Assembly (NCBI RefSeq): GCF_024679095.1
Contig: NC_066562.1
Location: forward strand, 4,736,535 to 4,800,534
Reading direction: 5' to 3'
DNA: 64,000 nucleotides
Source of the DNA: Eriocheir sinensis
Lineage: Eukaryota > Arthropoda > Malacostraca > Decapoda > Varunidae
The notes beneath the pieces were generated by a model that was not told the origin of the DNA, ran no database searches, and saw nothing but the letters and a program-made list of their open reading frames with translations. How positions within the stretch are numbered: the stretch's first letter is position 1; every line of letters starts with the position of its first letter. The translations under genes were made by a program, and so were the position numbers. Below are positions 46,731 through 59,590 of the stretch, one piece after another.

Positions 46731-47433
46731 TGTAGCCGCGTTATGGCGGCTTTGGCAGGATAAATCAGAAGACCCGTCTTGTTTTACTCGCTTTTAATAT
46801 GCATGTAAACCTGAGTGAGGTAAAAGAGTACAACTCATCAGCACTTGTCAATCAACACAATACAATTACTGCAGCCACATCAAATACACCAAATGTCACC
46901 TTATCCTATGACACAACATCAAACTTATAATACTCACAATTATTGAGGGGTCTAATAATAGCCTCGTCATACGCCGTAAGAGCCTTGCGCTCGTTCGTGT
47001 CTCGTCTCCTCGCCACGGGTAGGAGCCTCACGCTCCTGCCTCTCATCTTCTCGCCTAGCGTCTGTCCTCCTCGCCTGAAGCAAGCCTTGCTATGGCACCG
47101 TATCTGACCCTTGGGTCAGGCATGACATCATTCACTGTTTTTGATTATCTGACGATTATGCTGAGTTCAGCGTCTACGCGCTGACTCAGAGACTCTGAGG
47201 CGCCCATCGCCGCCCCACCACACGTCCTCCTAACTCCTCACATACATTTCCTACCATTACGGTTACTATCTTATCTGTCATTAGTTACCATACAACACGT
47301 CGTAGGTGCAACTACACCATCATATATACAACATATCGTAGGGGCGACTACATACACCATCATATATACAACATATCGTAGGGGCGACTACATACACCAT
47401 CATATATACAACATTATTGTAGGCGCAACTACA
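46731..47433. mobile_element. Candidate solo LTR, 703 bp, with 5-bp target duplication
   Basis: Begins TGTAGCCGCG and ends GCGCAACTACA, so the termini are TG...CA within a 5-bp inverted repeat (TGTAG/CTACA). CCAGT lies directly on both sides (46726-46730 and 47434-47438). Composition differs from the flanks. Near the right end a 40-bp unit (ACACCATCATATATACAACA then TATCGTAGGGGCGACTACAT) is repeated three times. No retroviral-type coding region is present. Confidence 0.5.
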
Positions 47434-47539
47434 CCAGTCATATGTAAACCAGTGAGCCACCAGTCACATGTGTTGGGCAGTCACTGGGTCGCCGGGGACA
47501 TCACACATTCATTCAGAGGTCACCAGGAAGGTTAGTGGT

Positions 47540-48655
47540 GTTAGTGGTGACCTTACCCTTGTCCCTCATTCCTAGTTCTTCCTTCTTTTCTTTTCTTTTT
47601 TGTCTACTTTCTCATTCTTTTATTCTATCCCTCTCTGTTGTTCTTTCTTTCCTTCCTTCCCTCCTTCCTTCCTTGCATACCACTTTCATTCCTCATTCCT
47701 TTTTTCTTTTTTTTCCTTTCTCCCTTCCACTCTTCCTAGTCTGATTTCTCATTCCTTCATTCTTTATCCCTCTGTTTTTCTTTCTTTCCTTCCTTCCTTC
47801 TTTCCTTCCTTCCTTGCATACCACTTTTTCATTCCTCATTCCTTTTTCTTCTTTTTTCTTTCTCCCTTCCTCTCTTCCTAATCTGATTTCTCATTCCTTC
47901 ATTCTTTATCCCTCTGTGTTGTTCTTTCTTTCCTTCCTTCCTTCTTTCCCTCCTTCCTTGCATACCACTTTTTCATTCCTCACTCCTTTTTTCTTTCTTT
48001 TTCTTTCTCCCTTCCTCTCTTCTGTCTGCCTCTTCATTCCTTCATTCTTTATCCCTCTGTGCTATTCTTCCCTTCCTTCCTTCCTTCCTTCCTTGCATAC
48101 CACTTTTTCATTCCTCATTCCTTTTTCTTCTTTTTCTTTCTCCCTTTCCCTCTTTCCTGTCTGCTTCCTCATTCCTTCATTCTTTATCCCTCTGTGTTTT
48201 TCTTTCTTTCTTTCCTTCCTTCCGTCCTTCATACCACTTCCTCATTCATTCTCCCTTTCTTCTTCCTTCCTTCCTTTCCTGTTCTGTCTGCTTTCTTTCG
48301 TTTTGTCATTCTTCCTTCCTTCCTTCCTTCCTTAATACCACATTCTCATTCTCTATTTTTTTTCCTCCTTTCCTTCCTTCTGTTTCTTATTCCTCTGTTC
48401 ATCACCCTTCCTTCCTTCCTTCCTTCTTCCCTCTTATGCCACTTCCTTATTCTGTATTTTTCTTTCTCCTTTCCTTCCTTCTGTCTCTTATTCCTCTGTT
48501 TATTACCCTTCCTTCCTTCCTTCCTTCCTTCCTTCCCTTTATACCACTTCCTTATTCATTATCCTTTCCTCATCATCACCCTCTATCCTTCTTCCCTTCC
48601 TTCCTTCCTTCCCCTCCACCTGTTCCTCTTCCTCCTCTTTCTCCTCTTGCTTTTA
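47540..48655. repeat. 1.1-kb polypyrimidine tandem repeat
   Basis: (CTTC)n runs alternate with CATACCACTTTTTCATTCC and CATTCTTTATCCCTCTGTG landmarks at about 110-130 bp spacing. All long frames are Phe/Leu/Ser/Pro artefacts. Confidence 0.92.
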
Positions 48656-49089
48656 TAATCATGGTGCTCTTCCTCCACCACAACCACCATCACCACCAAC
48701 ACCACCTCCTCCTGCTTTCCCTAACACCACCAACACCAACACCAACACCACCTCCTCCTGCTTTCCCTAACACCACCATCACCACCACCACCACCACCTC
48801 CATCACCTCCATCCAAGCAATATCATAACTATATCTATTTTGCAGAGAAGCTTCACGATTATTTTTTGTACATAACACCGTAAGGGAGTTTTTCTTGAAG
48901 TACGTACACACATATATCTATATTTAAGCGAGCGAAAGTAGAGGCGATTATATTCTATACTGTATGACTTAATGCGCTATATATCAGGTTTTCATATGTT
49001 CGGAGTACGTGTGTGTGTGTGTGTGTGTCCATCTCAATTTGTCTGTCCGTCTGCCTGTGAACTGTGATAGAGTGGCTGAACATAGTAAC
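48656..49089. other. (CAC)n-rich, then unannotated sequence
   Basis: (CAC)n/(AACACC)n at about 48675-48810 with a duplicated 'CACCTCCTCCTGCTTTCCCT' block. The remainder has no recognisable feature apart from a short (GT)n near 49010. Confidence 0.6.
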
Positions 49090-49790
49090 TGCTTGTGCCT
49101 CTTGCCAGTCAGTCAGTTAGTCAGCTAGCCAGTCAGTCAACCAGGCAGTTAATCATCCAGTCAATAAGCCAGCCAGTCAGTTAGCCAGTCAGTCAGCCAG
49201 GCAGTTAGTCATTCTATCAGCCTGCCAGTCAGTAAGTTGTCTAGTCTCTCAGCCAGTCAGTCAGTCAGTCAGCCCATATTTGTAGGCTTGTAATTCCTCC
49301 TCCTCCTCCTCCTCTTCCTCCTCCTCCTCTTCCCTCCATACACTAACAGGCTTACTTAATTTTTCAAGGAAGTGCTGTTATCTCTGTAAGCCTGTGTGTG
49401 TGTGTGTGTGTGTGTGTTTGCGCGTGTGTGTGTGTATAGTTGCCATATAACCCAGTTTCCTCTTCACTTTTATGCTGTATTTTAAGTGTATGTGTTGATT
49501 AATGTGTGTGTGTGTGTGTGTGTGTGTGTTAAAACAGGTACATACAACAGTGAAGATCAAGATGCGATATGTCTGTTTGTGATAACTAGTCTCTTGGCCA
49601 GTTATTATTATCATTATTAACATTATTTATTAGTTTTACGCCCCAATGAACAGACAAAAGAATCATTGGTAACATAAAAGCAAGGTGTGAATGTGTGAGA
49701 GTCCGCCGTGCTTCTGGTGAGGTTTCGAGAGCACACGGAGATGACAGGGTGAGGCGTGGACGCTATAGAGTAGGAAGCATAGCCGTAACT
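49090..49790. repeat. (CAGT)n-like repeat, (CTC)n and (GT)n
   Basis: Imperfect CAGTCAGTTAGTCAGCCAG repeats at 49105-49275, (CTC)n at about 49293-49330, and (GT)n at 49393-49435 and 49503-49528. The rest is unique. Confidence 0.8.
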
Positions 49791-50465
49791 CCTCTGAACT
49801 GTCTTACGAAAAAGTCTTACACTCTTTGGAAACTGTCTAAGGTCTTTGCTTTAATCGTACACATCAATGAAGGTGTGTATGGATGTAACACAGTAAGAAG
49901 CAAGCCTATGATAACGCCTGGAAACTATCTCACAAAAAAGTCTGTATACTCCGGAAACTGTCTAAGGTTTTTGCTTTAATCGTATGCATCAATGACGTGT
50001 ATGTGGATAGGCTACAGTAGGAGGAAGCATACCCATCACAACGCCTCAAAAAATGTCTCGCTAAAAATTCTGTATGCTCTTCGGAAACTGTCTAAGGTCT
50101 TTGCTTTAATCGTATGCATCAATGACGTGTGTGTGGATAGGCTACAGTAGGAGGAAGCATACCCATCACAAAGCCTCTAAAAACGTCTCACTAAAAATTC
50201 TGTATGCTCTTCGGAAAATGTCTAAGGTATTTGCTTTAGTCGTATGCGTCAATGAAAGTGTATGTGGATGTGATAGAGTGGGAAGCATATCCTTGACAAC
50301 GCCTCGAAACTATCTCACAAAAAAGTCTGTATGCTCTTCGGAAACTGTCTAAGGTCTTTGCTTTCATCGTATGCGTCAATGAAAGAGTATGTGGATGTGA
50401 TAGAGTGAGAAGCATATCCTTGACAACGCCTCGAAATTGTCCTGCGAAAAAGTCTGTTCACTCTT
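49791..50465. repeat. Tandem array, units of about 130 bp, five copies
   Basis: ACTGTCTAAGGTCTTTGC, then TTTAATCGTATGCATCAATG, recurs at about 49825, 49955, 50086, 50216 and 50346, with AAAAAGTCTGTATGCTC between. Confidence 0.9.
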
Positions 50466-51280
50466 TGGATTGCACGAATAATGTTATGATTTTTCTATAT
50501 ACATAATTTTCGCATACTCCATATATATTTTTCTTCATACATTTTCTACTGTACGAATTGTTACGATTTTTATATACAATTCATTTTCTAACACTTCAAA
50601 AAATTTTCTTTCATTCATTTTCTACTGTACAAATTGTTATGATTTTTATATACAATTCATTTTCTAACACTTCATATTTTTTCTTTCATTCATTTTCTAC
50701 TGTACAAATTGTTACGATTTTTATATACAATTAATTTCCTAACACTTCATATATTTTTCTTTCATTCATTTTCTACTGTTCAAATTGTTACGATTTTTAT
50801 ATACAATTCATTTTCTAACACTTCATATATTTTTCTTTCATTCATTTTCTACTGTACAAATTACATGATGATTTTTCTATAGTATAATTAATTTTCTCAT
50901 ACTGTTAATATATTTTTCTTCATACCTTTTCTACTGTACGAATTACATGATGATTTTTCTATATAATTCACTTTCTCACACTCCATATATTTTTCTACTA
51001 TTGATACTTCACAAAATTCCTAATGGTGCTTTTATTTTATTTTTTTACTGTGATATTCCTACAACAATCCAAATCAGTAATCCTATAATTTTTTGACGAT
51101 TTTTCTCTATATATAATTTTCACATACATTCAACACATTTTTCTGCCATACAGTTTTTCATCCATACATTATCAAGATTTCTAACGGTGCTTTTTTTACA
51201 GTGATATTACAGCAACACTCTAATGATATGGTGTTGCTTCTATTATCATTTTTATGTCTGCTTTTTAAGACGTTTTCAAA
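50466..51280. repeat. A/T-rich tandem array, units of about 76 bp
   Basis: TTCATTTTCTACTGTAC, then AAATTGTTACGATTTTTATA and TTTTCTAACACTTCATATA, in about six units to 50980. A/T-rich diverged sequence follows. Confidence 0.88.
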
Positions 51281-51606
51281 GTGAACGATATTTTTGCTTC
51301 GAGTGTGATTTCGTTTTTTTTTTTTGTGTGTGTGTGTGTGTTGGTAATTGGTGCTTGGGATGACTGTCTGTGTGTGTGTGTGTGTGTGTGTGTATTTTTA
51401 CCGAGTCAAACTAGTGTGTGTGTATGTGTGTTTTTGTATATCATTTCCTGGACTCCACAAGCATATCATTTACTATTCTGCAACATCTATGCCAAACAGA
51501 TCATGGAAACTCTATATGCTAGTGTTGCCGTTTCTTGCAATACACCAACGCTATGAAGATTTGCTCTCAACACTAATGGAAGGCTCTGTGGGCTACTGAC
51601 TCTACG
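51281..51606. other. Short (GT)n and unannotated sequence
   Basis: (GT)n at about 51325-51340 and 51368-51393. No gene recognised. Confidence 0.55.
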
Positions 51607-51827
51607 GGCCGTATTACTAAACATTTCGTCGTCCAAGAACACATATTTGACAAGGCTTTCATAGGAGTTTGGGACATTTCCAGGAGTAGTTTTATGGTCC
51701 TGGTGGTAGTTTGACTCTTCCTCTGTGCCGTGAACCTAAAGAAACACTCATTACAACCCGATTGACCCTCTCTTTGATCTTTAGATATAGGTAATATGAG
51801 AAGCCAAGGTGTTTTATAATATCGACC
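51607..51827. mobile_element. 221-bp MITE, single-unit copy
   Basis: Left end GGCCGTATTACTAAACATTT; right end, as complement, GGTCGATATTATAAAACACC. The interior holds TTTGACAAGGCTTTCATAGG, TTTCCAGGAGTAG, CCGTGAACC and GATTGACCC blocks. Taken as the unexpanded reference copy of the family. Confidence 0.88.
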
Positions 51828-52120
51828 TACCAATCTTCAGATACTCCTTCATTAATGGCTTGTTTTTACCTCTTAACTTATCTCAGAAACACTTGACTTC
51901 ATGGACTGTGTTTGTGATGGTTAACAGGACACCACAGACTTACAGAACGCTATTTACAGAGGTCGGTATCATAAGACACTTTCGCTCTGCCATTCTTCAG
52001 ATACTCCTTCATTAATGGCTTTTTTTTACCTCTTAACTTATCTCAGAAACACTAGACTTCATGTACTGTGTTTGTGATGGGTAACGGGACACGTCAGACT
52101 TACAGAACGCTATTTACAGA
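51828..52120. repeat. Direct duplication of about 156 bp ending in a MITE-like terminus
   Basis: CAGATACTCCTTCATTAATG recurs at about 51838 and 51995, followed each time by TCAGAAACACT and CTTACAGAACGCTATTTACA. The first copy ends GGTCGGTATCATAAGACAC, which resembles the MITE's left end; the second copy continues into the full MITE at 52121. Confidence 0.85.
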
Positions 52121-52459
52121 GGTTGGTATTTTAAGACGCTTTCGCTCCTCACATCAGTTATTTCTAAAGGTCAAAGAGGGGGTCAGTCAGGTTTTAATGA
52201 GTGGTTCTTTATGTTCACAGTACAGAAGAAGGGTCAAACCACCACTAGGGTTATACAACTACTCCTGGAAATGCCCACAACCCCTACGAGAGCCTTGTCA
52301 AATATGTGTTCTTGGGCGGGTTCTTTATGTTCATGGTACAGAGGAAGGGTCAAACTACCACCAGGGTCATAAAACTACTCCTGGAAATGCCCACAACCCC
52401 TACGAGAGAGTCTTGTCAAATATGTGTTCTTGGGCGACGAGATGTTTTATAATACGACG
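52121..52459. mobile_element. MITE of the 221-bp family with a 116-118 bp internal duplication
   Basis: Left end GGTTGGTATTTTAAGACGC and right end (complement) CGTCGTATTATAAAACATC. TTCTTTATGTTCA is duplicated at 52205 and 52321, and CTTGGGCG at 52311 and 52429. 339 bp minus the 118-bp extra copy gives 221. Confidence 0.85.
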
Positions 52460-52740
52460 CTAAAGAGTTTCAAGATCGTTTAACAGACACTTTTTTACTT
52501 GTGCGAATTTAGTGAGGTCTGGAAGTGCTGGCGTGGTGGTCTGTTTGAAGCGTGGGATTGTCGTGGTTGTGTCTGGAAGCCTCGTACATCTCCACACGGT
52601 GCTAAGGGCAGGGCAGCAAGGGGCTCAGGGTGATAGGCTGGAAATGTCATGCAGGAATTACCATAGATGTTTTTACAGGGTTACGCCAAGCTCATGAGTC
52701 CCGGATTTCACTTCATCTTCGTAACGTATTCCATAACTTT
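52460..52740. other. Unannotated sequence
   Basis: Unique sequence with no recognisable gene or repeat. Confidence 0.5.
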
Positions 52741-53700
52741 GCATTTCGGTCTTTGCTTTCCATTCCTTGTCTTCATTTCTTTTTATCTCTTATTTTCTTA
52801 TCATTCTTTGTCTTCCCTTCTGTCTTTCTCACCTTCATTTTGTTCCCTTCATAGTTTCCTTCTCCCTCTTTTACCATCTCCTTCATGCCTCCCTGTTCTG
52901 TTTCTTTCCTTCAATTCTTTCTCTTTTTGTCTCATCATTCCTTCTCTCTGTTTCTCACCTTCATTTCATTTCCTTAATTTTGTTTCCTTCACAGTTTCCT
53001 TCCCCCTCCTTTACCATCTCCTTCATGCCTCCCTGTTCTGTTTCTTTCCTTCATTTTTTCATTTCCTCAACTTTGGTTTTCGTAGTTTTCTTCTCCTTCG
53101 CTCATCATCTTTTTTTCTCCTTCATATCTTTCATTATTTTGTTTTTGTTCTCATAATTTTTTGTCTTCTCTTTTCTTCTTCTTCCTGTTATTTTGTTTGT
53201 TTTCATATTTTTTGTCTTTTTCTTCTTATTATTATATTATTGTGTTATTTTTCATCTTTGTCTTTTTTTCTTCCTGTTTTCTATTTTCCATCATTCCTGT
53301 CTTTTTTTTCTTCTTCCTGTTTTCTTTTTTCTATCATTCCTGTCTTTTTTTTCTTCTTCCTGTTTTCTTTTTTCCATCATTCCTGTCTTTTTTTTCTTCT
53401 TCCTGTTTTCTTTTTTCCATCATTCCTGTCTTTTTTTTCTTCTTCCTGTTTTCTTTTTTCCTATCATTCCTGTCTTTTTTTTCTTCTTCCTGTTTTCTTT
53501 TTTCTATCATTCCTGTCTTTTTTTTCTTCTTCCTGTTTTCTTTTTTCCATCATTCCTGTCTTTTTTCTTCTTCCTGTTTTCTTTTTTCCATCATTCCTGT
53601 CTTTTTTTCTTCCTGTTTTCTTTTTTCCATCATTCCTGTCTTTTTTTCTTCCTGTTTTCTTTTTTCTATCATTCCTGTCTTTTTTTTTCTTCTCCATCTT
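52741..53700. repeat. Polypyrimidine tract with a 43-45 bp tandem array
   Basis: From about 53270 the unit CATTCCTGTCTTTTTTTTC, TTCTTCCTG and TTTTCTTTTTTCCAT is repeated about ten times. 52750-53270 is looser T/C-rich sequence with a roughly 125-bp duplication (TTTACCATCTCCTTCATGCC at 52870 and 53010). The 378-codon frame is an artefact. Confidence 0.92.
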
Positions 53701-54671
53701 GTTATTCTGTTATTTTCCATCATATTTGCCTTCTCCTTTATTCTCGCTCCTTCTCTCCAACCCTCCCACTCCTCGTCTTCCCCTTTTTCACACCCATATT
53801 TAAATTCCTCCTGAAGGGGTGACTATAACAAGCGCCCTGAGGTATCGTTATTCACACACTCATTTTCGGAACATCAGTGTAGCCTCTCTTACCTCTTCTC
53901 TACATGTGATTCTGAGCCCTGTTAATCCTCTGCCCTTCCATTTTCACTCCTCTGGTATGACTCTGAGTTCCTCGTAATGTATATTTTTACCAGTAATTTA
54001 CGACCTTTATTCTTACTGCAGTGTGATTCTTATAATAGTTACCGTAGGCTGTGTCTTTCAAATATACTACTTCTACTACCACTACTACTACTGTTATTCA
54101 AATCACTACTACTGATACTGATATTCAAATTACTACTACTACTACTATGACTATATTTTTTGTACCCATTCAGAGCTTTACATGTGCTAGAAGTTACGTG
54201 CGTACATCTAAGTTAAGTATAAGTATCGTATAGGGATCGTGTGATTTGTAACGTATTTCTCCTTCCTGCGTTTCCCTCTCGCCAAAAAATGTGTTCCTGG
54301 GTCTGTTTACTTACCCATCTGTGTCTGTGTTAGTGTGTCTGTTGGCTGTGTCGTGGGTGTAACAGACGGCTTATGATGCTTTCGGCTTCGACTGTGTACG
54401 ATAGGATTTTTTATCTATATGTTCGTTCATCTTTTTTTTTCCGACACATGATTGCATGCCCTCTGCCCCCTCCCCATCAGCCCTGTCTCTGTACGGTGTG
54501 TCTGTGAGAGAATTGAGGATGGATTGTCTGTTCTGCTTTCCATATATTAACAGGTTCATGGCTTCGTACAGCTATATATGTAATCAAAGAAGTTTTCCTT
54601 TATTTTTCACTTAGTTTTGTTCATCTTACAGACCACTCTTCTGAACTAACATCGGGCTATGTGAACCAACG
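53701..54671. other. Unannotated sequence with (CTA)n
   Basis: (CTA)n-like stretches at about 54066-54150. No gene or known repeat elsewhere. Confidence 0.55.
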
Positions 54672-54855
54672 TTGCCAGATTGTCGTACTCAGCCGATTAT
54701 ATTTCCCGACTTTCTACCCCAAAGCTGTCTTCTGGGCTCCAATAACGAAACTCATTTATAGTTATCGTTAAAAGAGTTAGATTCTGGTGTGTCTTGGCAC
54801 TAGTTAGGCGTCAGAAACAGGTAAATACTATGCTCTGAGTATGACAATCTGGCAA
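54672..54855. mobile_element. 184-bp MITE, second copy, inverted relative to 9704
   Basis: TIR TTGCCAGATTGTCGTACTC on the left and its near-complement on the right. The interior is the reverse complement of the copy at 9704-9887, with substitutions. Confidence 0.88.
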
Positions 54856-55720
54856 CAGTGATGTGAACTCCCTCTGCACTCTCATTGGGCTATAGTAACT
54901 TTTTTCCTAACTATCACTAGGCATTATCAGGTGTTTATATTTTCATTTCTTCTGGTCCTCAAACCCCCATATGAAGCTGTATTGAATGGGACTGGCTTCT
55001 GGAAATATTAGGCTACACCATCTCTTTCTCCGAGGCTATATTAACTGCTTTTAACTTTTGCTTGGCTGTATCAACTCTTATTTCCAATCTTCTGTCCCTC
55101 AAATCCCCATATCATGAAGTTTCTGTATTGAATGGGACTGGCTTCTGGAAATATTAGGCTACACCATCTCTTTCTCCGAGGCTATATTAACTGCTTTTAA
55201 CTTTTGCTTGGCTGTATCAACTCTTATTTCCATTCTTCTGTCCCTCAAATCCCCATATCATGAAGTTTCTGTATTGAATGGGACTGGCTTCTGAAAATAC
55301 TGGGCTACACCATCTCTTTCCGAGGCTATATTGATTTCTTTTAACATTTGCTTGGCTGTATCAAGTCTTATTTCCATTCTTCTGTCCCTCAAAATCCCCA
55401 TATCATGAAGTTTCTGTATTGAATGGGACTGGCTTCTTAAAATACTGGGCTACACCGTCTCTTTCTGAGGCTATATTGATTTCTTTTAACATTTGCTTGG
55501 CTGTATCAATCCTTATTTCCATTCTTCTGCCCCTCAAACTCCCATATCAAGAAGCATTAGCTGTATTGAATCTGCATTGTGTCTGAACTATTGGGCTACA
55601 CTTTTGCTGAGGCTATGTGAACTTCTTTTAACATTTGCTCAGCTGTATCAACTCTTATTTCCATTCTTCTGCCCTTCAAATCCCCATATCATGAAGCATT
55701 AGCAGTGTCTGACCGGGCTG
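54856..55720. repeat. Tandem array, units of about 145 bp, six copies
   Basis: CTCAAATCCCCATATCATGA, GTATTGAATGGGACTGGC and ACTTTTGCTTGGCTGTATC recur at about 54965, 55107, 55251, 55396, 55542 and 55681. Confidence 0.9.
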
Positions 55721-56290
55721 TCCGAGTGACGCCCGGCTGCCTGGCTCACAAGGGTGTACCGTAGAGTGGCTGTGTTACTACCATGTGGCTTATACTCCTT
55801 ACACGGCACAGAGCCCCCACGGGAAGGGTTAGAAGGCCTCCGCTAGGGCATACAAGGAGGTGAAATGCCTCCTCCTGTGAAGTGTGGAAGGGGTTAGAAT
55901 GCCTCCCACAGTAAGGCTTTAAGGGGTGTGAATGCCTCCTCTTGTAAATGGTTTGAATGCCTCCTCTTGTAAGGCATAGAAAGGGGGTCTAAGACTATTG
56001 TAAGGCATGAAAGGGGTTTAGAATGCCTCCTCTGCAAAACTGGAAAGGGGCTCTGAGGCTTATTGTAAGGTATTGAAGGGGGCTCTGTAGGCTTAGTGTA
56101 AGGCATGGAAGGAGGCTCTAGGGCTTTTGTAAGACAGTGAAGGGGGTTGAATTCCTCGTCCTGTGAGGCATAGAAGGGATTAGAAGGCTTCCTGTAACAT
56201 GGTTTAGGTGGCTTATTGTAAGGTGTGGAGGTGTTAGGCTGTGTTAGAGGGACGGATGTTGTGTGTAGATGAGGATGTTTGTAAATGTCT
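55721..56290. repeat. Degenerate short repeats of GGAAGGGGTTAGAATGCCTC-like motifs
   Basis: 'GTAAGGCATGGAAGGGG' and 'GAATGCCTCCTC' variants recur at about 40-50 bp spacing. No gene. Confidence 0.75.
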
Positions 56291-57400
56291 TAGGTAAAAA
56301 AATCAATGTTAAAAGCAAAAAAAACTAGCAAGAACAAAATTTAAGGGAGGATTTATATGTTTTAGAAGTGTTGAAATAGCAAACACTACCAGGGCACAAA
56401 AAAAGAATGTTGTAATAAATTAAAAGCGAAGAAAATACCAAGAAGCCAAAAAGATTAAGGAGAGATTTAGATGTTTTAGAAACGTTGAAATAGCAAACAC
56501 TAGCAAAGGAAAGTTGTAATTGTTAAAAGTGGAGAAAATAGCAACATCGCCAAAAAGATTAAGGAGAGATTTAGATGTTTTAGAAGTGTTGAAATAGCAA
56601 ACACTAGCAAAGGAAAGTTGTAATTGTTAAAAGTGGAGAAAATAGCAACATCGCCAAAAAGATTAAGGGAGGACTTAGATGTTTTAGAAGCGTTGAAATA
56701 GCAAACACTAGCAAAGGAAAGTTGTAATTGTTAAAAGTGGAGAAAATAGCAACATCGCCAAAAAGATTAAGGAGAGATTTAGATGTTTTAGAAGCGTTGA
56801 AATAGCAAACACTAGCAGGACACAAAAATGAAGGATGTAATAGTTAAAAGCGAAGAAAATAACATCATCGCCAAAAAGATTAAGGGAGGACTTAGATGTT
56901 TTAGAAGTGTTGAAATAGCAAACACTAGGAAAGGAAAGTTGTAATTGTTAAAAGTGGAGAAAATAACAACATCGCCAAAAAGATTAAGGGAGGACTTAGA
57001 TGTTTTAGAAGTGTTGAAATAGCAAACACTAGCAGGACACAAAGAGGAAGATTGCAAATGTTAAAACTGAAAAAAATAGCAATTCCCCCCAAAATTAAGG
57101 AAAATTTAGATGTATTAGAACCAAAAAAAAATAGCAACATCGCCAAAAAGATTAAGGGAGGACTTAGATGTTTTAGAAGTGTTGAAATAGCAAACACCAG
57201 CAGGAAACAAAGAGGAAGATTGCAAATGTTAAAACTGAAAAAAATAGCAACTTCCCCCCAAAATTAAGGAAAATTTAGATGTATTAGAACCAAAAAAAAA
57301 TAGCAACATCCCCAAAAAGATTAAGAGAGGATTTAGATGTTTTAGAAGTGTTGAAATAGCAAACACTAGCAGGACACAAAGAGGAAAGGATGTAAATGAC
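56291..57400. repeat. A/G-rich tandem array, units of about 102-165 bp, nine copies
   Basis: TTAGATGTTTTAGAAGTGTT, then GAAATAGCAAACACTAG, recurs with a CATCGCCAAAAAGATTAAGG block between. Two units carry an extra AAAATTTAGATGTATTAGAA segment. Confidence 0.92.
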
Positions 57401-58000
57401 TTAGATGAAAAAAAATAATAGCAGAAAAAACTGTGATAAAAAAAGAAGGGAAAGATATAGAAGGTTTTAGATAAGATAAATATTTGAAAGAGAAACAAAA
57501 AAATCATGAAGCAAGAAGGAAAAATATAAATGTGTTTGATAACTTAGTTAAAAAAAATAAAAGCAGAAAAACTAGTGATATAATAAAGAAGGAAAGATAT
57601 AGAAGGTTTTAGATAAGATAAATATTTGAAAGAGAAACAAAAAAATCATGAAACAAGAAGGAAAAATTTAAATGTGTTTGATGACTTAGTTAAAAAAAAT
57701 AAAAGCAGAAAAACTAGTGATATAAAAAAGAAAGGAAAGATATAGAAGGTTTTAGATAAGATAAATATTTGAAAGAGAGACAAAAAATAATAGAAAACGA
57801 GGAGAACTATAGATGTTTGATGACTTAGTTAAAAAAATTAAAAAAAACTACTGAGAAAAAAAAGGAAGGAAAGCTGTAGAAATATTTAGATAAGATAAAT
57901 ATTTAAAAGAGAAACATAAAATCATAAAAACAAGAGGGAGAAAATCATATAGACGCTTGTGATGAATTATATATACATTGACGTAGGAATCAAAATCTCG
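57401..58000. repeat. A-rich tandem array, units of about 130 bp, four copies
   Basis: GAAGGTTTTAGATAAGATAA, then ATATTTGAAAGAGAAAC, is repeated with an AAACTAGTGATATAA block. Confidence 0.9.
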
Positions 58001-58200
58001 GAAAACAAGAAAATAAAAAGACATACAAGACTCGGATCAAAATGTCAACAGAAGTAAAATTAGTTACCTTGACCAAATAGGAAGCATAGGTGAGCGTTCA
58101 CGTCATAGATAAAATTAGTTCATGTGATTAGAAGAAAAATGCGATGATTGTGATTATCGAAAAGGTCCCAAAAATGTTGATGTAATGATTGAAAAATATC

Positions 58201-58237
<37 letters not shown>

Positions 58238-59590
58238 AGATTATACAAGAAAGACATAGGTGATTGTTAAAAGACATGGTAATTGTTGTAGATAAAAAAA
58301 ATAAATGCAAAAACTTAAAAAAGAAAATATAGACGAGGATTTAAATACTTTAGTTAAAAAATAATAAAAGCAAAAAAATCATATAGAAGTGTAAAACAAA
58401 TCTACTAATGTCGAGACTTGATTTTTTTTTATATATATATATGTATTTTGAAAATGGCTTAATGTGGCACTAAATAATTATGACAGGTTGAAATTGAGGA
58501 AACAGGTGCCTAGAATTACATGAAAAGAGAAAAAATTATACATGTGTACTTTGGAAATGGCTTAAAATGGCGCTGAATAATTATGACAGGTTGAAATTGA
58601 GGAAACAGGTGTCTAGAATTACATGAAAATAAGTCTGGAAAGGAAAGAAAATAAATAGGAAATGCTCTACAAATCAAAATAAAGTAACTTGTGATATGTA
58701 TTGAAAAGTGGGTAACTAAACAGAAAAGAGAAAAAAAGACTGACAGTGAAAGAAAATTACGTAAAAACAATAGACCAAATGAAAAAATGAAGAAAGAGAA
58801 AGAAAAGAAATACTGATGGTTAAAGAAAATTAGGAATGAAACAAAAAGAAAAAAAAATAAATGAAATAAAACAAAATAAACAAGAAAAATATGAAAAACG
58901 ACTTCAAGCGAGAGAAAAAATGAATCCAAAAATAAAGAGAAAAAGCTTAGAAGAATAAAGGAGAAAAATAGATTAACACTACTCAAAAAAAAAGGAAAAA
59001 AATAATTCTGTAAGTGTATTGGCAAGGAAAAGAAGGGTTGAGGAAAAGGAAAAAAAGGAAAATAAAGAAAGAAAAGATATATATGTTTTATAAGTCTGGT
59101 CATGGAGTATGTTTGGCAAGGAGTGGAAGAGTTGCCAGTTTGTACTCGGAAAAAAACAAACACACACACACACACTGGGAAGCTGAATTACGGTATATAT
59201 AAAAAACAAAAAAAATAATAATAATGGTCAAATCAACTAAGTCAATTTTGCAAGTTAATTTTTTACCTCAGCTCAAATTTCTAGGTATACTTTTTTTTTT
59301 TTGTGGTGTGTGTGTGTGTGTGTGTGTGTTTGTGTGTGCGCATGTGAGTGTGTGTGTAGCCCTAGTAGATAAAGATTAGGTCTGAGTGATGTATATTTTC
59401 TGTGTCGTCTCGCTGCGAAATACTAAAAAAAAAAGAGAGAATATGAATAGTGCATTACTGAAGAGCAGAATTGGGTGATATATATATATTTTGTATGTAA
59501 CTTTATTTTGGCCGCGTAACGTTGCATAGCTTTAAGACGCTCACTACATAGATCTCATGGTGCGCTGGTAGGAGCGAAGGAAGGTGTCGG
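58001..59590. repeat. A/T- and A/G-rich sequence with a 106-bp duplication and (GT)n
   Basis: (GT)n at about 58203-58235. TAATTATGACAGGTTGAAAT and the following GAGGAAACAGGTG block are duplicated at about 58475 and 58581. A/G-rich 58640-59080, then (GT)n at about 59306-59330. No coding region; the minus-strand Phe/Leu-rich frame at 58516 is an artefact. Confidence 0.75.

Noticed and set aside
52667..53803. 378-codon Phe/Ser/Leu-rich frame resembling a multi-pass membrane protein
   Set aside because: Apparent hydrophobic segments are translations of polypyrimidine repeats, and similar frames overlap it.
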